From Cristatella mucedo (Eukaryota > Bryozoa > Phylactolaemata > Cristatellidae): DNA of 64,000 nt. The notes below the pieces were generated by a model. That model made no database searches, was not told where the DNA came from, and saw only the letters and a list, made by a program, of their open reading frames with translations. Location of the stretch: positions 553,830 through 617,829 of the forward strand of contig WPIO01000175.1 of NCBI GenBank assembly GCA_009760855.2, written 5' to 3'. Both the position numbers and the translations under genes were made by a program. Shown here piece by piece: positions 1 through 11,050 of this stretch; position 1 is the first letter of the stretch; each line of letters opens with the position of its first letter.

Positions 1-1840
1 AAGCCACCCTCGTGAAAAAAAGTGTGGACTTAAAAGCTTTGTCACATTCACCTACTGGTTCCTCCACTCTTTTTCTACAACCTACCCAAATTACTTCCGA
101 ATGACGCTAGGCATCGTGCTAATGGCTCTCCTGACTCAAGCAGTTTAGCCTTTGTCTTGAAACATCCTCAAACATCCCTTGTAGCCTCGGCCTTTCGTTC
201 GTTGCATCTAAAGCAGGAACTCACTCCCGACTGATGTCGCAGCATCCCATGACTGGATGACAGTGAAACAGAACCTAACAACGCAGCCCTCGAACTGACT
301 TAATCCCACGAACTGAGTTGACTTATGCATCCGGCCGAGCCTTCAAACATTGAAAGAAATCATGGTGCTTTATGGATTAAAGATAGAAATATAGCATCTA
401 GAAAGTTGAACTTCATTAGAGGAAGCAGTTCGCTGCGTCAAATGGTGCTCGCTCAGCCCTGGATTCGCTTGCCTGGTAGGACAAACTCGCAAACTGAGCT
501 TGTGAGCAGCAAGTGGTTGCCGAAAGCAGACGCATCTTTTAAAGAGTCATGTCATTTGTTCGAGCTCCACCAGCGAATGAATGTTAGCTGAATATTCTAA
601 TTCTCATCTTTTCCAAAAGCGTATCTCAACGACAGCTTCAGGAATGATCCCGGCTATGAAATCCTCTTTCTTTCACGAGCGGGCGTATACACATTGTTCT
701 AGACAGTTTCTCTAGGCAATTGCTATCGACTATGCACCGATCTTTTCAGCGTGAGACCCAAAGCGGAGCCCGAGAGAAAGGGGGGCATTTGTATGTCGCA
801 GCGATGGCAAGTCTGGACCGCCCCGCCCCGCGTTCCGTGCCAAAAAAACCACCACCTTACACGACGCCATGTCGTAATTACTCTCAATGAGCAGCCGCCA
901 AGTTCTTTCCGGAAAAATGTCCTGATTTTGCGCAACAATTTTCATCTAAGTTTCTTCAAGTAAGGGAAAGAAATGCAGCTGAAGACGTGAAGCTGACTAA
1001 TTTCGTGGTTGTTTTCCTCCTCATCCTACGAAGCAGCATCCGTTTAAGGCCTATTTCAAGCCTCAAAAAGCAAACGAACTTTCGTCTCAATCTGTAAATT
1101 TACCGTGCTTAACTTCGAAATAACACTGGTGGAATTGTACGTAATGATTCTTTTTTCCAGTTTACTATGTTGCATCTTATTACGGTTTGGCTGATTGAGG
1201 AGTGTATCAGGTATCAGCCGCCATTACTCCTCGTGCATCAAAACAGTTCACTTTTGCCCGCAGTTTTTCCTTAGCACAGCTTTTTCAATGAGAACCACTG
1301 CACAATATTTTACGCTTTTAACATAAACAAAATTGCCGATTTACTTGTACGTTTCACTGAATTTGTGCGTAAACGAATCTGGATGACCTGTTCAAAAACG
1401 ACTTATTTCTCGTCGAACCTATCGGACTGCATGCCCTCTAGATCACAACATGCTATTCTCTTTCTGTAATGATTTTCTACACCCGGTCGCAATTAACCAA
1501 ATAGCTCGTCCTTGGATGCATGTCCTGCATTTCATTAGAAGCCATTGTTAAGCTAATAATTACAAAGTAAACTCTTGTTGAGGACCACGTAAGTAACTTG
1601 AACCCAGAGTTCCATCCGCGGGCCTAAAGAGACATCCGAACCAGCAACAGGTAGGAGCTGGCCAGGGGATTATCTCATAAGTTCAATCATGGCCAGTAAA
1701 TTCAAGGCAGAATTTTTAGCTAATCACTTCTCAGCGACAGCACCGATGGCTGCACTTCTATACGTTATTTGATTAATTGATGTAATATTTCTATTGACGA
1801 CTATATCTTTACTGATAGGTGAATTTCTGGCTTCTAAAAT
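1..1840. other. No recognised gene or repeat
   Basis: Only short open frames occur (the longest is about 88 codons at 325-591, +). None has a motif, signal peptide or low-complexity feature that I can tie to a family. I see no LINE or SINE sequence, and call it unassigned intergenic DNA. Confidence 0.5.
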
Positions 1841-1847
1841 GTGTGAA

Positions 1848-1915
1848 TAATAATAATTCACTTGATAAAGCGCCCTCAGAGAACTCAATCTCTCTCTGCG
1901 CGTCCTGACATAGAG
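1848..1915 (-). mobile_element. L2-type LINE, 3'-terminal fragment
   Basis: On the minus strand this is the terminal hairpin and ATT-rich tail of the L2 family seen throughout the window (GCGCCCTCAGAGAACT preceded by AATAATAATAATT). Only about 70 bases remain, so it is an extremely 5'-truncated copy. It lies about 230 bases upstream of the long plus-strand L2, in opposite orientation. Confidence 0.75.
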
Positions 1916-2126
1916 CGCTCTAACGTCCGTTCTTGTTCGTTGCAGAATTCTTCCGAAAACCGAAGTTCTTGCGAACATCATATACGGAAACGATACAGAT
2001 AAGACCTGTTTAAATTTATTCTGATTGTTATTTGACCGTAGCGCGTAAGAAATTACGTGCCTATGGACATCTAAACGCTTATCGCTTCGGGCTGCTGGGT
2101 CTCCCACGCCGGCGGCTGCCTTAGCT

Positions 2127-3467
2127 TTGCCGGCGGCTAGTAACCTGCTTGTTAGTTATGATCGTCAGCAGATTTTATCGCTTCGTCATCGCATATCAAA
2201 TGCATTCCTAGATATTAATGTTGTTGCTAAGATTCATGAACTATGCATTAACAAAAGAAAAGAGCCCCGTAGCCGCCGCGGTGGCCGGAACCGCCAGCTC
2301 AGACGCCGCTCGTTGGGCGGAACCTGCAAGCTGAGTACCAGCTCGTTCGGTATTCCTAGCCTTGTCTCGAACAGCTCAGCACGCTCCCCCACATGCGTCA
2401 CTGTAAATTCCTCAAACTTAGTGGTCATCAAGCCTGTTGTAACCCCATCGGCCAGACTTAACGCTTGCCTTTGGAATCCTCCCTCAATTTGCAATAAACC
2501 TCTAGTAATAAGCGACCTTATTTCTGAAAATGGTATCGACCTGCTCGCCCTAACTGAAACTTGGCTAAAATCGATAAACTGTCCGACAAATAAAGACGCA
2601 ACTCCATCTGGTTTCTCGTTCTTTCACACCCCTAGATCAATCAAAACCGGAGGTGGAGTTGCTATTGTCGTGCGCTCGAAATTCAACTTCAAGCCATATG
2701 CGGTACCCTCGAAGCAGTCTTTTGAATCAATTGTCTCGGTCTCACCTGAAAACAAACTACCGATAGTGGCAGTAGTCTATCGCCCTCCAGGTACCAAATC
2801 CTCCTTCATCTCAGATTTCTCCGATCTCATTTCGATTCTGTGTGCAAGAAATCGATCCTTCCTCGTAATGGGTGATTTCAACGTTCACTTTGATAAATTA
2901 TCTGACGCTTTCAGCACCAAATTTCGTGCATTGACTAACTCATTGTCTCTTGTGGCTCATGTGCGTGGCCCTACCCACATCAAGGGTCACACACTCAACC
3001 AGATTTTCTCATATAACTGCACGTTGTCATCACCAATTATTACCAAATCATGCTTATCTGACCACATGCAGATCTCGTTCAATCTACAGTGTGTGCCCAC
3101 ATCCTCCTCTAAAATAACCTGTGAATCGCGAAACCTCAAGACCCTTGACATCGATGCTGTCCGTGCGAGAATATCTGCTTCACCTCTGCTTCTCAATCCT
3201 CCCTCCGATCTGTCATCATTGGTAGATAGCTTCAACACGACACTAGCTAACACGCTAGACGAGTTTGCCCCTCTGACAAAGCTCACTGTGCGCCCCCGCC
3301 CAGCCGGCCTATGGTTTACCGCAGACATTAAACTAGCCAAGTCTACTAAACGAAAGCTTGAAAAAGCATACAAAAGATCCGGACTAACTGTCCACCGACA
3401 GGCATATGAAGACTACTGTAGGTCGTACCAATCAATCCTAGCAAAGGCTAAGTCTAGATTTTTATAA
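2127..3467 (+). pseudogene. L2 ORF, APE endonuclease domain plus start of RT linker (frameshifted)
   Basis: The 446-codon frame has a basic, low-complexity N-terminus (residues about 40-62 rich in Arg). An exonuclease-endonuclease-phosphatase domain follows from about residue 112. Visible motifs are TETWL (143-147), VVYRPPG (217-222), GDFNVHF (249-255), HTLNQIF (288-294) and SDH (311-313). The 36.7 kb copy has Asp in HTLDQIF, where this copy has Asn 291. This Asp is normally conserved in APE endonucleases, so nicking may be impaired. Residues 320-446 form the linker to the RT. The frame ends at a TAA created by an extra T near 3462, and the RT continues in the next frame. The first ATG-like start is uncertain because the 5' UTR is unknown. 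Recognition of the domain is firm; the gene is broken. Confidence 0.85.
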
Positions 3468-3486
3468 AAACATTGTTGAATCACAG

Positions 3487-5454
3487 ATGCACAACCCAAA
3501 AATGCTGATGTCGACAATAAACCGTCTCCTCAACCGTTCCCAGATTAGCTCATTACCTGATAATCCTAATGATAATCTAGTCTATCGCTTCTCTCGATTC
3601 TTTGTGCAGAAGATAGACAAGATCAGGGAATGCATCCCTGCGATGACAACCTCCCCACGAGAATGCTGTTCCTCGATTCCTGGCAGCACCTCAATGTCTG
3701 CATTTAAGCAGGTCACTAGTGATCTAGTCCTAAAGTTCGTATCTCAATCAAAGAAGACAACAAGTTCTCTGGACCCTATTCCTACTGTCCTGCTCCTACG
3801 TTGCATTAATCTGCTGCTGCCATGCATAACTAACATAATTAATATGTCATTAGCCTCAGGTCATGTCCCAGCACCTTTCAAAAAAGGTGTAGTCAGGCCT
3901 CTTAAGAAAGCAACACAAGACCAAGAGAACTTGAGCAACTACCGCCCAGTTTCCCTTCTACCGTTCCTATCAAAGACACTCGAACGGGTCGTGGCAGACC
4001 AGCTGAACTCGTATATCGAAACCTCACACCTTGCTAGTAACTTCCAGTCTGGCTTTAGAGCTAATCACTCCACAGAGTCAGCATTGCCTCGAGTATACAA
4101 CGACCTACTTAGGAATGCAGACATGGGTAGAGTGTCTCTGCTTGTTTTGCTCGATCTTTTGGCAGCTTTTGGTACTATCGATCACAAAGTTCTTCTAGAG
4201 CGCCTCTCATCTCGCCTGGGCATCACTGGCACTGCTCTGCAGTGGTTCAGGTCCTATCTCAGTGGGAGACTCCAGAGTATTGACGTGAATGGACAAAGAT
4301 CATCTGAAGTACCTCTGAAATATGGAGTACCTCAGGGTTCAGTGCTAGGTCCGGTTCTTTTCACGGTTTATACTCTGCCTCTTGCTGATGTGATTGCCAA
4401 GCACAATCTAGACTGTCACTTCTATGCAGATGACACTCAGTTGTACCTTTGCTTTGATCCCTCACAGCCTTCGAGCACCTCAAATTCTCTAAACTCACTA
4501 GCTACATGCAGTGATGACATCCGCACATGGATGGCAGCAAATTTTCTAAAATTTAACGATGATAAAACTAACTTACTAGTTATGGGCGAACCGAGTGTGA
4601 TCCAGAGGTTGGAAAGGCTGACTCTAAAAACTGGCTCTGCCAGCATATCTCCAGTTGAATCAGCTCGAAATCTAGGTGTCATATTCCAAAGCGACCTCTC
4701 GTTAGACGACTACATCAGCTCCACAGTCAAATCCGCCTATTTTCAGCTTCATAACATTGCTAAAATTCGGGCCTGTTTAGATAAAAATACCACGTCCATG
4801 TTGATCCATGCATTCGTGACATCTCGTCTCGACTTCTGCAACTCACTGCTCACTGGCCTACCAGCATGTGCGATCAGGCGATTGCAGCTGGTGCAAAACT
4901 CGGCAGCTAGGCTTGTCTGTCGTGAGCCTCACACTTGCCACATTACTCCACTTCTCGCCGACCTGCACTGGCTACCAGTTAAGCAACGGATTGACTTCAA
5001 AGTTTTGTCGCTCACTTTTAGGACCCTTCATTCTATGGCTTCAGCCTATCTGTCAGATATACTACCCCATCAGGCTAAGCATCGTACAACCCGCTTTTCG
5101 GAATCCAACAGTCTAGAAATACCTCATACAAATCTTAAATCCTTTGGAGACCGTTCATGTAGTTCGTATGCTCCCAAAGCCTGGAACTCCCTCCAGACCT
5201 GCGTCAGAACATCCCCCGACCTGACCACATTTAAAAGGAACCTAAAAACACACCTATTTAGGACAGCATTTAGTGGGTCCCTGTGTTTCGTCCTTGATGT
5301 GCTTATGCGTGCTGACACTGTGCATGCTGCCACTAACCACATTTGCATGCTGACCCTGTGCATGTCACCCCTAACAACATTATTCATTTCGTTTTTCTTT
5401 TCAAGCATGATTTTACTTACCATTCAATTGCATTTCACTTTACAGCAAATGTAA
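3487..5454 (+). pseudogene. L2 ORF, reverse transcriptase and C-terminal region
   Basis: The 655-codon frame continues the endonuclease frame after the frameshift; the Met at 3487 is an internal residue of the original protein. RT motifs appear in order: FKKGVVRPLKK (131-141), [16 protein letters not shown] (151-166), [15 protein letters not shown] (187-200), motif [14 protein letters not shown] (221-233), motif [12 protein letters not shown] (279-289) and catalytic FYADD (312-316). After the RT comes the L2/CR1-type C-terminal part with NSAARLV and LHWLPVKQRIDFK. In motif A the catalytic Asp 223 is kept, but the usual second Asp (AAFD) is Gly 229. The inverted copy at 5523-7245 has the same Gly, whereas the copy at 27 kb has Asp. 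No intact start or poly(A) signal was sought, since this class uses its 3' hairpin. Confidence 0.88.
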
Positions 5455-5492
5455 AGCGCCTAGAGAGAGATTAAGTTCTCTGAGGGCGCTTT
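5453..5492 (+). promoter_or_regulatory. L2 3'-terminal hairpin (probable RT recognition structure)
   Basis: AAAGCGCC at 5453-5460 pairs with GGCGCTTT at 5485-5492, with an inner GAGAGA/TTCTCT pairing. An ATT-repeat tail follows. The same structure ends nearly every young L2 copy here and, in variant form, SINE family A. In L2-clade elements the 3' end is what the RT recognises; that role is inferred for this element. Confidence 0.7.
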
Positions 5493-5522
5493 GTCAAGTG
5501 AATTATTATTGTTATTATTATA

Positions 5523-7245
5523 GGTGCTTTACATTTGCTGTAAAGTGAAATGCAATTGAATGGTAAGTAAAATCATGCTTGAAAAACAAACGAAATGAAT
5601 AATATGGTTAGGGGTGACATGCACAGGGTCAGCATGCAAATGTGGTTAGTGGCAGCATGCACAGTGTCAGCACGCATAAGCACATCATAGACGACTCACA
5701 GGGACCGATTAAATGCTGTCCTAAATAGGTGTGTTTTAGGTTCCTTTTAAATGTGGTCAGGTCAGGGCATGTTTTGACGCAGGTCGGGAGGGAGTTCCAG
5801 GCTTTGGGAGCATATGAACTAAATGCACGGTCTCCAAATGATTTAAGGTTTGTATGAGGTATTTCTAGACTGTTGGATTCCGAAAAGCAGGTGGTACGAT
5901 GCTTGGCCTGATGGGGTAGTATATCTGACCGATAGGCTGGAGCCATAGAATGAAGGGACATAAAAGTGAGCGACAAAACCTTGAAGTCAATCCGTTGCTT
6001 GACTGATAGCCAGTGCAGGTCGGCTAGAAGTGGAGTAAGGTGGCAACTGCGATGGTCACGACAGACAAGCCTAGCAGCAGAGTTTTGCACAAGCTGCAAT
6101 CGCCTGATCGCACATGCTGGTAGGCCAGTGAGCAGTGAGTTGCAGAAGTCGAGACGGGATGTCACGAATGCATGAACTAACTTGGACGTGGCATCTTTAT
6201 CTAAACAAGCCCGAATTTTAGCAATGTTATGAAGCTGAAAATAGGCGGATTTGACTGTGGAGCTGATGTAGTCGTCTAATGAGAGGTCGCTTTGGAATAT
6301 GACACCTAGATTTCGAGCTGATTCAACTGGAGATATGCTGGCAGAGCCAGTTTTTAGAGTCAGCCTTTCCGACCTCTATATCACACTCGGTTTGCCCATA
6401 ACTAGTAAGTTAGTTTTATCATCGTTAAGTTTTAGAAAATTTTGTGCCATCCATGTGTGGATGTCATCAAAGCATGTAGCTAGTGAGTTGAGAGAATTTG
6501 AGGTGCTCGAAGGCTGTGAGGGATCAAAGCAAAGGTACAACTGAGTGTCATCCGCATAGAAGTGAAAGCCTAGATTGTGCTTGGCAATCACATCAGCAAG
6601 AGGCAGAGTATAAACCGTGAAAAGAACCGGACCTAGCACTGAACCCTGAGGTACTCCATATTTCAGAGGTACTTCAGATGATCTTTGTCCATTCACGTCA
6701 ATACTCTGGAGTCTCCCACTGAGATAGGACCTGAACCACTGCAGAGCAGTGCCAGTGACGCCCAGGCGAGATGGGAGGCGCTCTAGAAGAACTTTGTGAT
6801 CGATGGTACCAAAAGCTGCCGAAAGATCGAGCAAAACAAGCAGAGACACTCTACCCTTGTCTGCATTCCTAAGTAGGTCGTTGTATACCCGAAGCAGTGC
6901 TGACTCTGTGGAGTGATTAGCTCTAAAGCCAGACTGGAACTTACTAGCAAGGTGTGAGGTTTCGACATACGAGTTCAGCTGGTCTGCCACGACCCGTTCG
7001 AGTGTCTTTGATAGGAACGGTAGAAGGGAAACTGGGCGGTAGTTGCTCAAGTTCTCTCGGTCAAGTGTAGCTTTCTTGAGAAGTGGCCTAACTATGCCTT
7101 TTTTGAAAGGTGCTGGGACATGACCTGAAGCTAATGACATTAATTATGCTAGTTATGCATGGCAGCAGCAGATCAATGCAACGTAGGAGCAGGACAGTGG
7201 GATAGGGTCCAGAGGACTTGTAGTCTTCTTTGATTGAGATGTATG
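5523..7245 (-). mobile_element. L2-type LINE, inverted partial copy facing the 2127-5521 element
   Basis: On the minus strand it carries RT from just upstream of the 'DPIPTVLLLRC' region to the 3' UTR. Frames are 6376-7140 (RT core with motif [22 protein letters not shown] and FYADD) and 5629-6165 (C-terminal part), separated by stops and frameshifts. It shares with the 2127-5521 copy variants absent from other copies: AAFG in motif A, LKTGSAS and DDYISS. Unlike other L2 insertions it lacks the terminal hairpin: its 3' side starts at GGTGCTTTACATTTGC (5523), only about 61 bases after the pairing sequence of the plus copy. The two therefore form one long palindrome. It is not an intact gene. 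Confidence 0.88.
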
Positions 7246-7656
7246 AAGGCGTGCACTAAAAGCTGCTTCAAGCTCAAAAATGGAATATCTTCTTAAGTTT
7301 TTGCTAAAATCCCGTTTCCGATAATAGTAGTAAGAATAAAAAAATGTATAACACCCTCGGAGAGCTAAAGTTTTTTTTAGGCCCTGTATATAGGCTGTTA
7401 AGGAAGCACGACTTTCCGGTTAGCGGTAATATGCAACGCGTCAACATGCAAATATGGTTAAAGGTGCCATGCACATTGTAAGGATGCTCAAAAAACATAG
7501 GAAAAATCACAAGGAACAAGAAAATGCGTGTTAGAAATGAGTGAGTTTTTAGCTTCTTTTTAAATGTTATCGAAGTTAGGGATGTCGCAATGTCAGTCAG
7601 AAGTGAACTCCATGCTTTAAGAGCATACCAAATAGAGGTGAGGTCCCGAATGAATT

Positions 7657-7658
<2 letters not shown>

Positions 7659-7742
<84 letters not shown>

Positions 7743-7748
7743 GTATAG

Positions 7749-7786
<38 letters not shown>
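7659..7786. repeat. AT dinucleotide microsatellite
   Basis: About 125 bases of almost pure AT with a few interruptions (ACAT, GTATAG). It lies exactly at the 3' tail of the minus-strand SINE at 7790-7920, whose tail is normally AT-rich, so it probably grew from that tail. Confidence 0.9.
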
Positions 7787-7789
7787 AAT

Positions 7790-7920
7790 ACAATTAATTT
7801 GCATAGTGCCAAAGAGAACTTATTCTCTATCCAAGCATTTCAAGTATACCACAGGGCTTAAGCCCACGACTGCGACCAAACCTAGGTCGGGGCGAGAAAC
7901 TTAAGAATTGGTTCAAGATA
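7790..7920 (-). mobile_element. SINE family A (tRNA-like head, L2-like tail), diverged
   Basis: On the minus strand: a partial head (CTCGCCCCGACC), a B-box region (GTCGTGGGCTTAAGCCC), a body, then a tail with AGAGAATAAGTTCTCTTTGG and an AT-rich end. It matches the full copies at 25110-25259 and 47645-47803. It is inserted in the L2 copy at 7325-8220. Confidence 0.75.
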
Positions 7921-8279
7921 CCTATTTGAGTCACAAGAGCGAGCGGTACTATGACTAGCCTGGTGGAGAAATATTTCTAATAGGTAGGCTGGAGGTAGAG
8001 AATGAAAAGATCTAAAAGTGAGTGAAAAACTTGAAGTTGACGCTCTGCTTGATTGAGAGCTAATGCAGGTCGGCGATAAGTAGTTTAATTTGGCAATGGA
8101 AATGCTCATGGCTGTGAAATCTTGCTTGAAAATGTTAGCATCAACTGTAAGTGCCCGATTGCCTAGGCCGGTAGAACAGAAAGCTGTGAATTATAGAAGG
8201 CGAGCCTGGATGGCACATACGTGCGGACCACCGGGAATATGGCAACCCTATCATTACGCTTCTTTTAATTCAAAACTAA

Positions 8280-8410
8280 TAATAATAGCAATGATGCATT
8301 TGTACAGCGCCCTTCAGATATCAATATTTTTCTAGGCACATTGCATGTGCTTTAAAGGAAGAATGATCGAATGCTGGCTTGTCCATGTGGTTAAAGTGCT
8401 CGCCTTGTAA
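8280..8410 (-). mobile_element. L2 3'-end fragment, with a possible SINE A head next to it
   Basis: Positions 8280-8372 read on the minus strand as an L2 terminal region (AATAATAATAG tail, hairpin remnant, GAATGATCGAATG 3' UTR motif). Positions 8373-8407 on the plus strand resemble a SINE A head (GGTTAAAGTGCTCGCC), but the rest of that SINE is absent, so this second call is weak. Confidence 0.5.
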
Positions 8411-10355
8411 GCTTTCTTAGTAAGATTTATTTTGTAACATTGCAAGCTTTCTTAGCGTACTCGCAGCTTTGTTTTTTCTACGTGCTCTGGCTGCTTTGGT
8501 CTGTGCACGATTCAATTCATGTTATTAACCAGCGGATCTGAGTGTTCTTCGTGCTTTCGGTGGCCTGTCAAATCGTTATGAACGTGCTGTTGTATGTTGG
8601 TCTAACCGCGATACCGCGCTTTTTATTATATCTCGGTTATTACTTAAATTGCTAGTAACAAAGCCACTTGATACTGATTTGGTTCTCTTAGTCGCTGCAC
8701 AAAAGACCTCTACGGATGTGCCCTGGCTTCGAGAGGAGATAAAAATGAATTATTATATAACGGGATAAAGCATAAGAGGCGCTTACCGTTACTTGCTATA
8801 CCGATTTACGTGCACACCCTGCTTGTGCAATCTAGGACTACTACTTGCCCGGCTCTACAGTTAAACAGCTGCTTAGGTGTCAATATAATGATTTTGCCAT
8901 GAACAGTCCAGCCTCTCCTTAAAGGGAGGCGTGTTTAGCCGAAGGCTACGGCAGCCAGAAGCGATCGCCGAGTGAGCCGCGCGAGTTATCCCAGCGTCCA
9001 AGCTTACGTCGCATCGTTCCGGGCTTTGCGAGGATTGCGAAGTGAGCATGCTCGCTTGTTAGTCAGGGCTCCCAAATTTTTCAGACTCTTCCTTCCCATA
9101 TGACGCCGTCGTTCGCACAGTGTAAACTCGATCGTCGACCAATGCATCAAGTCGGCCACCGGCTACCCGGAAGCTGTTCAGTCGGTGGGGGGAGCGATAA
9201 TTTACCTGCATCGTTCGTACTATAGCGCCCGACGTTGTCTTAAGCGTAGTCACATGCTAAGATATGCGCTTAGCGGCCGGCTGCGATTATGGACCTGGAA
9301 CTTTCGTGCCGCTTGCGTAAAGCTGGCCGGCATAGTCTTTAATCAACCATTTCCGGACGGCAGGCCAAGCTCCTGCCACCGAGCAGCTGTCAGAAGCTCG
9401 CGCCGCCGGCAGCGCGTGCCGCCGAGTGCCGCTCGCCGGGATGCAGTGGCCGCTGTGGTCAGCGGAATTGAGCCACGAGACGCTTCCAACGAAGTCGAAT
9501 CGCCTCCTAACGTTCGCCTGCGCCGGCCTGGTGGATCTGCTACTGCTGCTGCTGCCGCCGCCGCCGCCGCCGCTGTGCTTCCTGGTACCTCCGCGGCCGC
9601 CACCCGGCGATAGCATGTCTAGCGAGCACTCCGCGGCCCGGTGCGTAGGCACACGGCCGTAGTGCAGCTGCTCGGAGCTGCCTGCTGTCGCCTCCCACTG
9701 GCCCATGTCGAGTTTTGCATGCTGACTGTGTCCGAAATCAAGCTGAGGCAGCAGCAGCTGCTGCAGCAGCAGCTAGCGCCGTGGCTCAGAAAGCAAGCAG
9801 GCAGCCGGGTGGCTCGGTGAGATTTAGAATAGTGAAAGCAGCCTTGCATGTCGATACTGAGCCTAGCTGCTGTGGCTGTGGAACTCCAACCGGCTTGCAA
9901 ATCTTAGCCCGAACTAGCGAGATTCGCTACTGCCTACCCTTATGTTAGCAAACCAGCTGGCTGCCGACCCGAACATCTTTCGCCGGCCGCTGCTGAAGCT
10001 GTTGCTTCCTTGTTGCATTGACTTAGCATCGTATAAGTCTCAGCTAACTATGCATCTGTCCCCCCCTAGCTTTCGCTTGGCTCATGTGAACTTGTGTTTT
10101 TTTTTCCGCGGGCTTTGGCTGCTTGCTCGTGCAGTAATCAATGCAAGTATCAATGCAAGTAACCAGCGGTCCTACTCAGCAGTGACTCCGTATGTCTTCT
10201 TAAATGCTTTCACATGCTTGTCTTAGCATGCTTGTCTCAGTATAATATCTAGCTTGTCATTCACTCCGGGGTTATTACTTCGGTCGTAGTGAATCTTGGA
10301 GCACCCAGATAAAGATTTGGTTTGCTTAGGGGTGTGCTTCCAAAAATAAAAATCC
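8411..10355. other. Unassigned DNA with a CpG-rich core (about 8930-9700)
   Basis: No gene is recognised. The middle is clearly richer in G, C and CpG than its surroundings. It contains a CTG/GCC trinucleotide tract at 9538-9578 and a CAG/CTG stretch at 9743-9775. Open frames of up to 142 codons across this core give alanine, proline, leucine or arginine runs that follow directly from the trinucleotides and differ on each strand. I do not believe they are proteins. A CpG-island promoter or first exon of an unseen gene is possible but not shown. Confidence 0.4.
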
Positions 10356-10520
10356 TAGCTGATTAAACAGCCTCTTTTTCTATAGCGACAGAAGAGCCTT
10401 TACGGCTATCACCACAGCTTGCAGTGGCGATATAGGATCGCCCACCGATGGATTCGAACCCACGACCTCGGTACCGAGGTCATGAAAGCAACCGCCCTAC
10501 CTAGTGAGTCATCACGGAGA
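10356..10520 (-). mobile_element. SINE family B (second tRNA-headed SINE)
   Basis: The minus-strand head resembles a tRNA, with GTAGGGCGGTTGC near an A-box position and the B box GGGTTCGAATCC. A body follows with GATAGCCGTAAAGGCTCTTC and the end GAGGCTGTTTAATCAGCT. The same unit occurs at 47804-47941 and 51905-52085, on either strand and without tRNA-like folding of the whole unit, so it is a SINE and not a tRNA gene. Confidence 0.75.
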
Positions 10521-10524
10521 ATGA

Positions 10525-10600
10525 TTATCGTTTCAGTTCTCCGAGGGTGCTATATAAATCTCTGCATATTATAGTATACTATTATTATTATTAGTATTAC
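10525..10600 (+). mobile_element. L2 or SINE A 3'-tail fragment
   Basis: CAGTTCTCCGAGGGTGCTAT followed by AAATC and ATTATTATTATT matches the common tail of L2 and SINE A. It is too short to say which. Confidence 0.5.
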
Positions 10601-10969
10601 CATGCTTGATCTGAGCACTCCTCGTTTCACTCTTTCCACCAGAGCCAGGCGCGGTTACATGTGGCATCCCCCCTTTGAGGCATGTTGTGTTCATGCTACC
10701 ATTGGAATCTGCAAAAGTCTGTTTTCCAACATCCCATCGGATTGTCGAACCCCCCCCCCCCAGCAAATTCCAGGCTGCTCCCGCGGACGAGAAGCATTTT
10801 CCATAGCGCTGGTCCTAGTTTCAAATTTGACCGGCGATCGACTTTTTTGGCGGTCGATTGGTAGCAAACCAAAAGCTGAGTGGGCCACTGCCTCGGTGTT
10901 GCTACAGCAAAACCTGAACGACGATCCACAATTCTGCTTAGCTTGACAGTTTACAGCTGTGCATTGCCT

Positions 10970-11050
10970 CCTCGCAAGGCATGTGAAGTGCCCGAATAAA
11001 GATTAGGTTCTCTTGGGGTGCTATATAAATGAATTATATTGTTTTATATT
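10970..11050 (+). mobile_element. SINE family A, 3' part
   Basis: It starts near CCTCGCAAGGCATGTGAAG and runs through AGATTAGGTTCTCTTGGGG to AAATGAATTATATTG, matching the body and tail of the full copy at 25110-25259. The tRNA-like head is missing. Confidence 0.7.

Larger units (their letters stand above)
2127..5521 (+). mobile_element. L2-type LINE, nearly full length, inactive
   Basis: This is the longest L2 copy in the window. It has an APE-type endonuclease frame, then a reverse transcriptase frame, a short 3' UTR, a terminal hairpin (5453-5492) and an ATT-repeat tail. Similarity to the second long copy (from about 36690) starts near 2148, so the 5' limit is approximate and the 5' UTR is not defined. 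The two frames are separated by a one-base insertion (extra T near 3462), because the 36.7 kb copy reads through this junction. L2 elements move by target-primed reverse transcription: the endonuclease nicks DNA and the RT copies the RNA from its 3' end. This copy is dead as read: frameshift, Asn in an endonuclease motif, and Gly in RT motif A. Confidence 0.9.
7325..8220 (-). mobile_element. Old L2 copy, interrupted by a SINE and an AT repeat
   Basis: The minus strand reads as a diverged L2 3' UTR and C-terminal ORF region. Landmarks are the terminal hairpin remnant near 7345-7400, the GCATGCAAATATGG-type 3' UTR motif near 7445 and the 'LHW..VKQ' equivalent near 8050. The element stops at about 7658 and resumes at about 7921. 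The gap holds an AT microsatellite and a SINE, so the SINE landed in an already present L2. Frames are badly broken. Confidence 0.75.

Noticed and set aside
7304-7812. Frames with Tyr-Ile repeats
   Set aside because: Created by the AT microsatellite joined to an old LINE.
9185-9706. Frames of up to 142 codons with poly-Ala, poly-Pro or poly-Leu
   Set aside because: The runs come from CTG/GCC trinucleotides and occur on both strands; no domain is seen.
10430-10520. Possible tRNA gene on the minus strand
   Set aside because: It is part of SINE family B, also present at 47804 and 51905, and does not fold into a complete tRNA.
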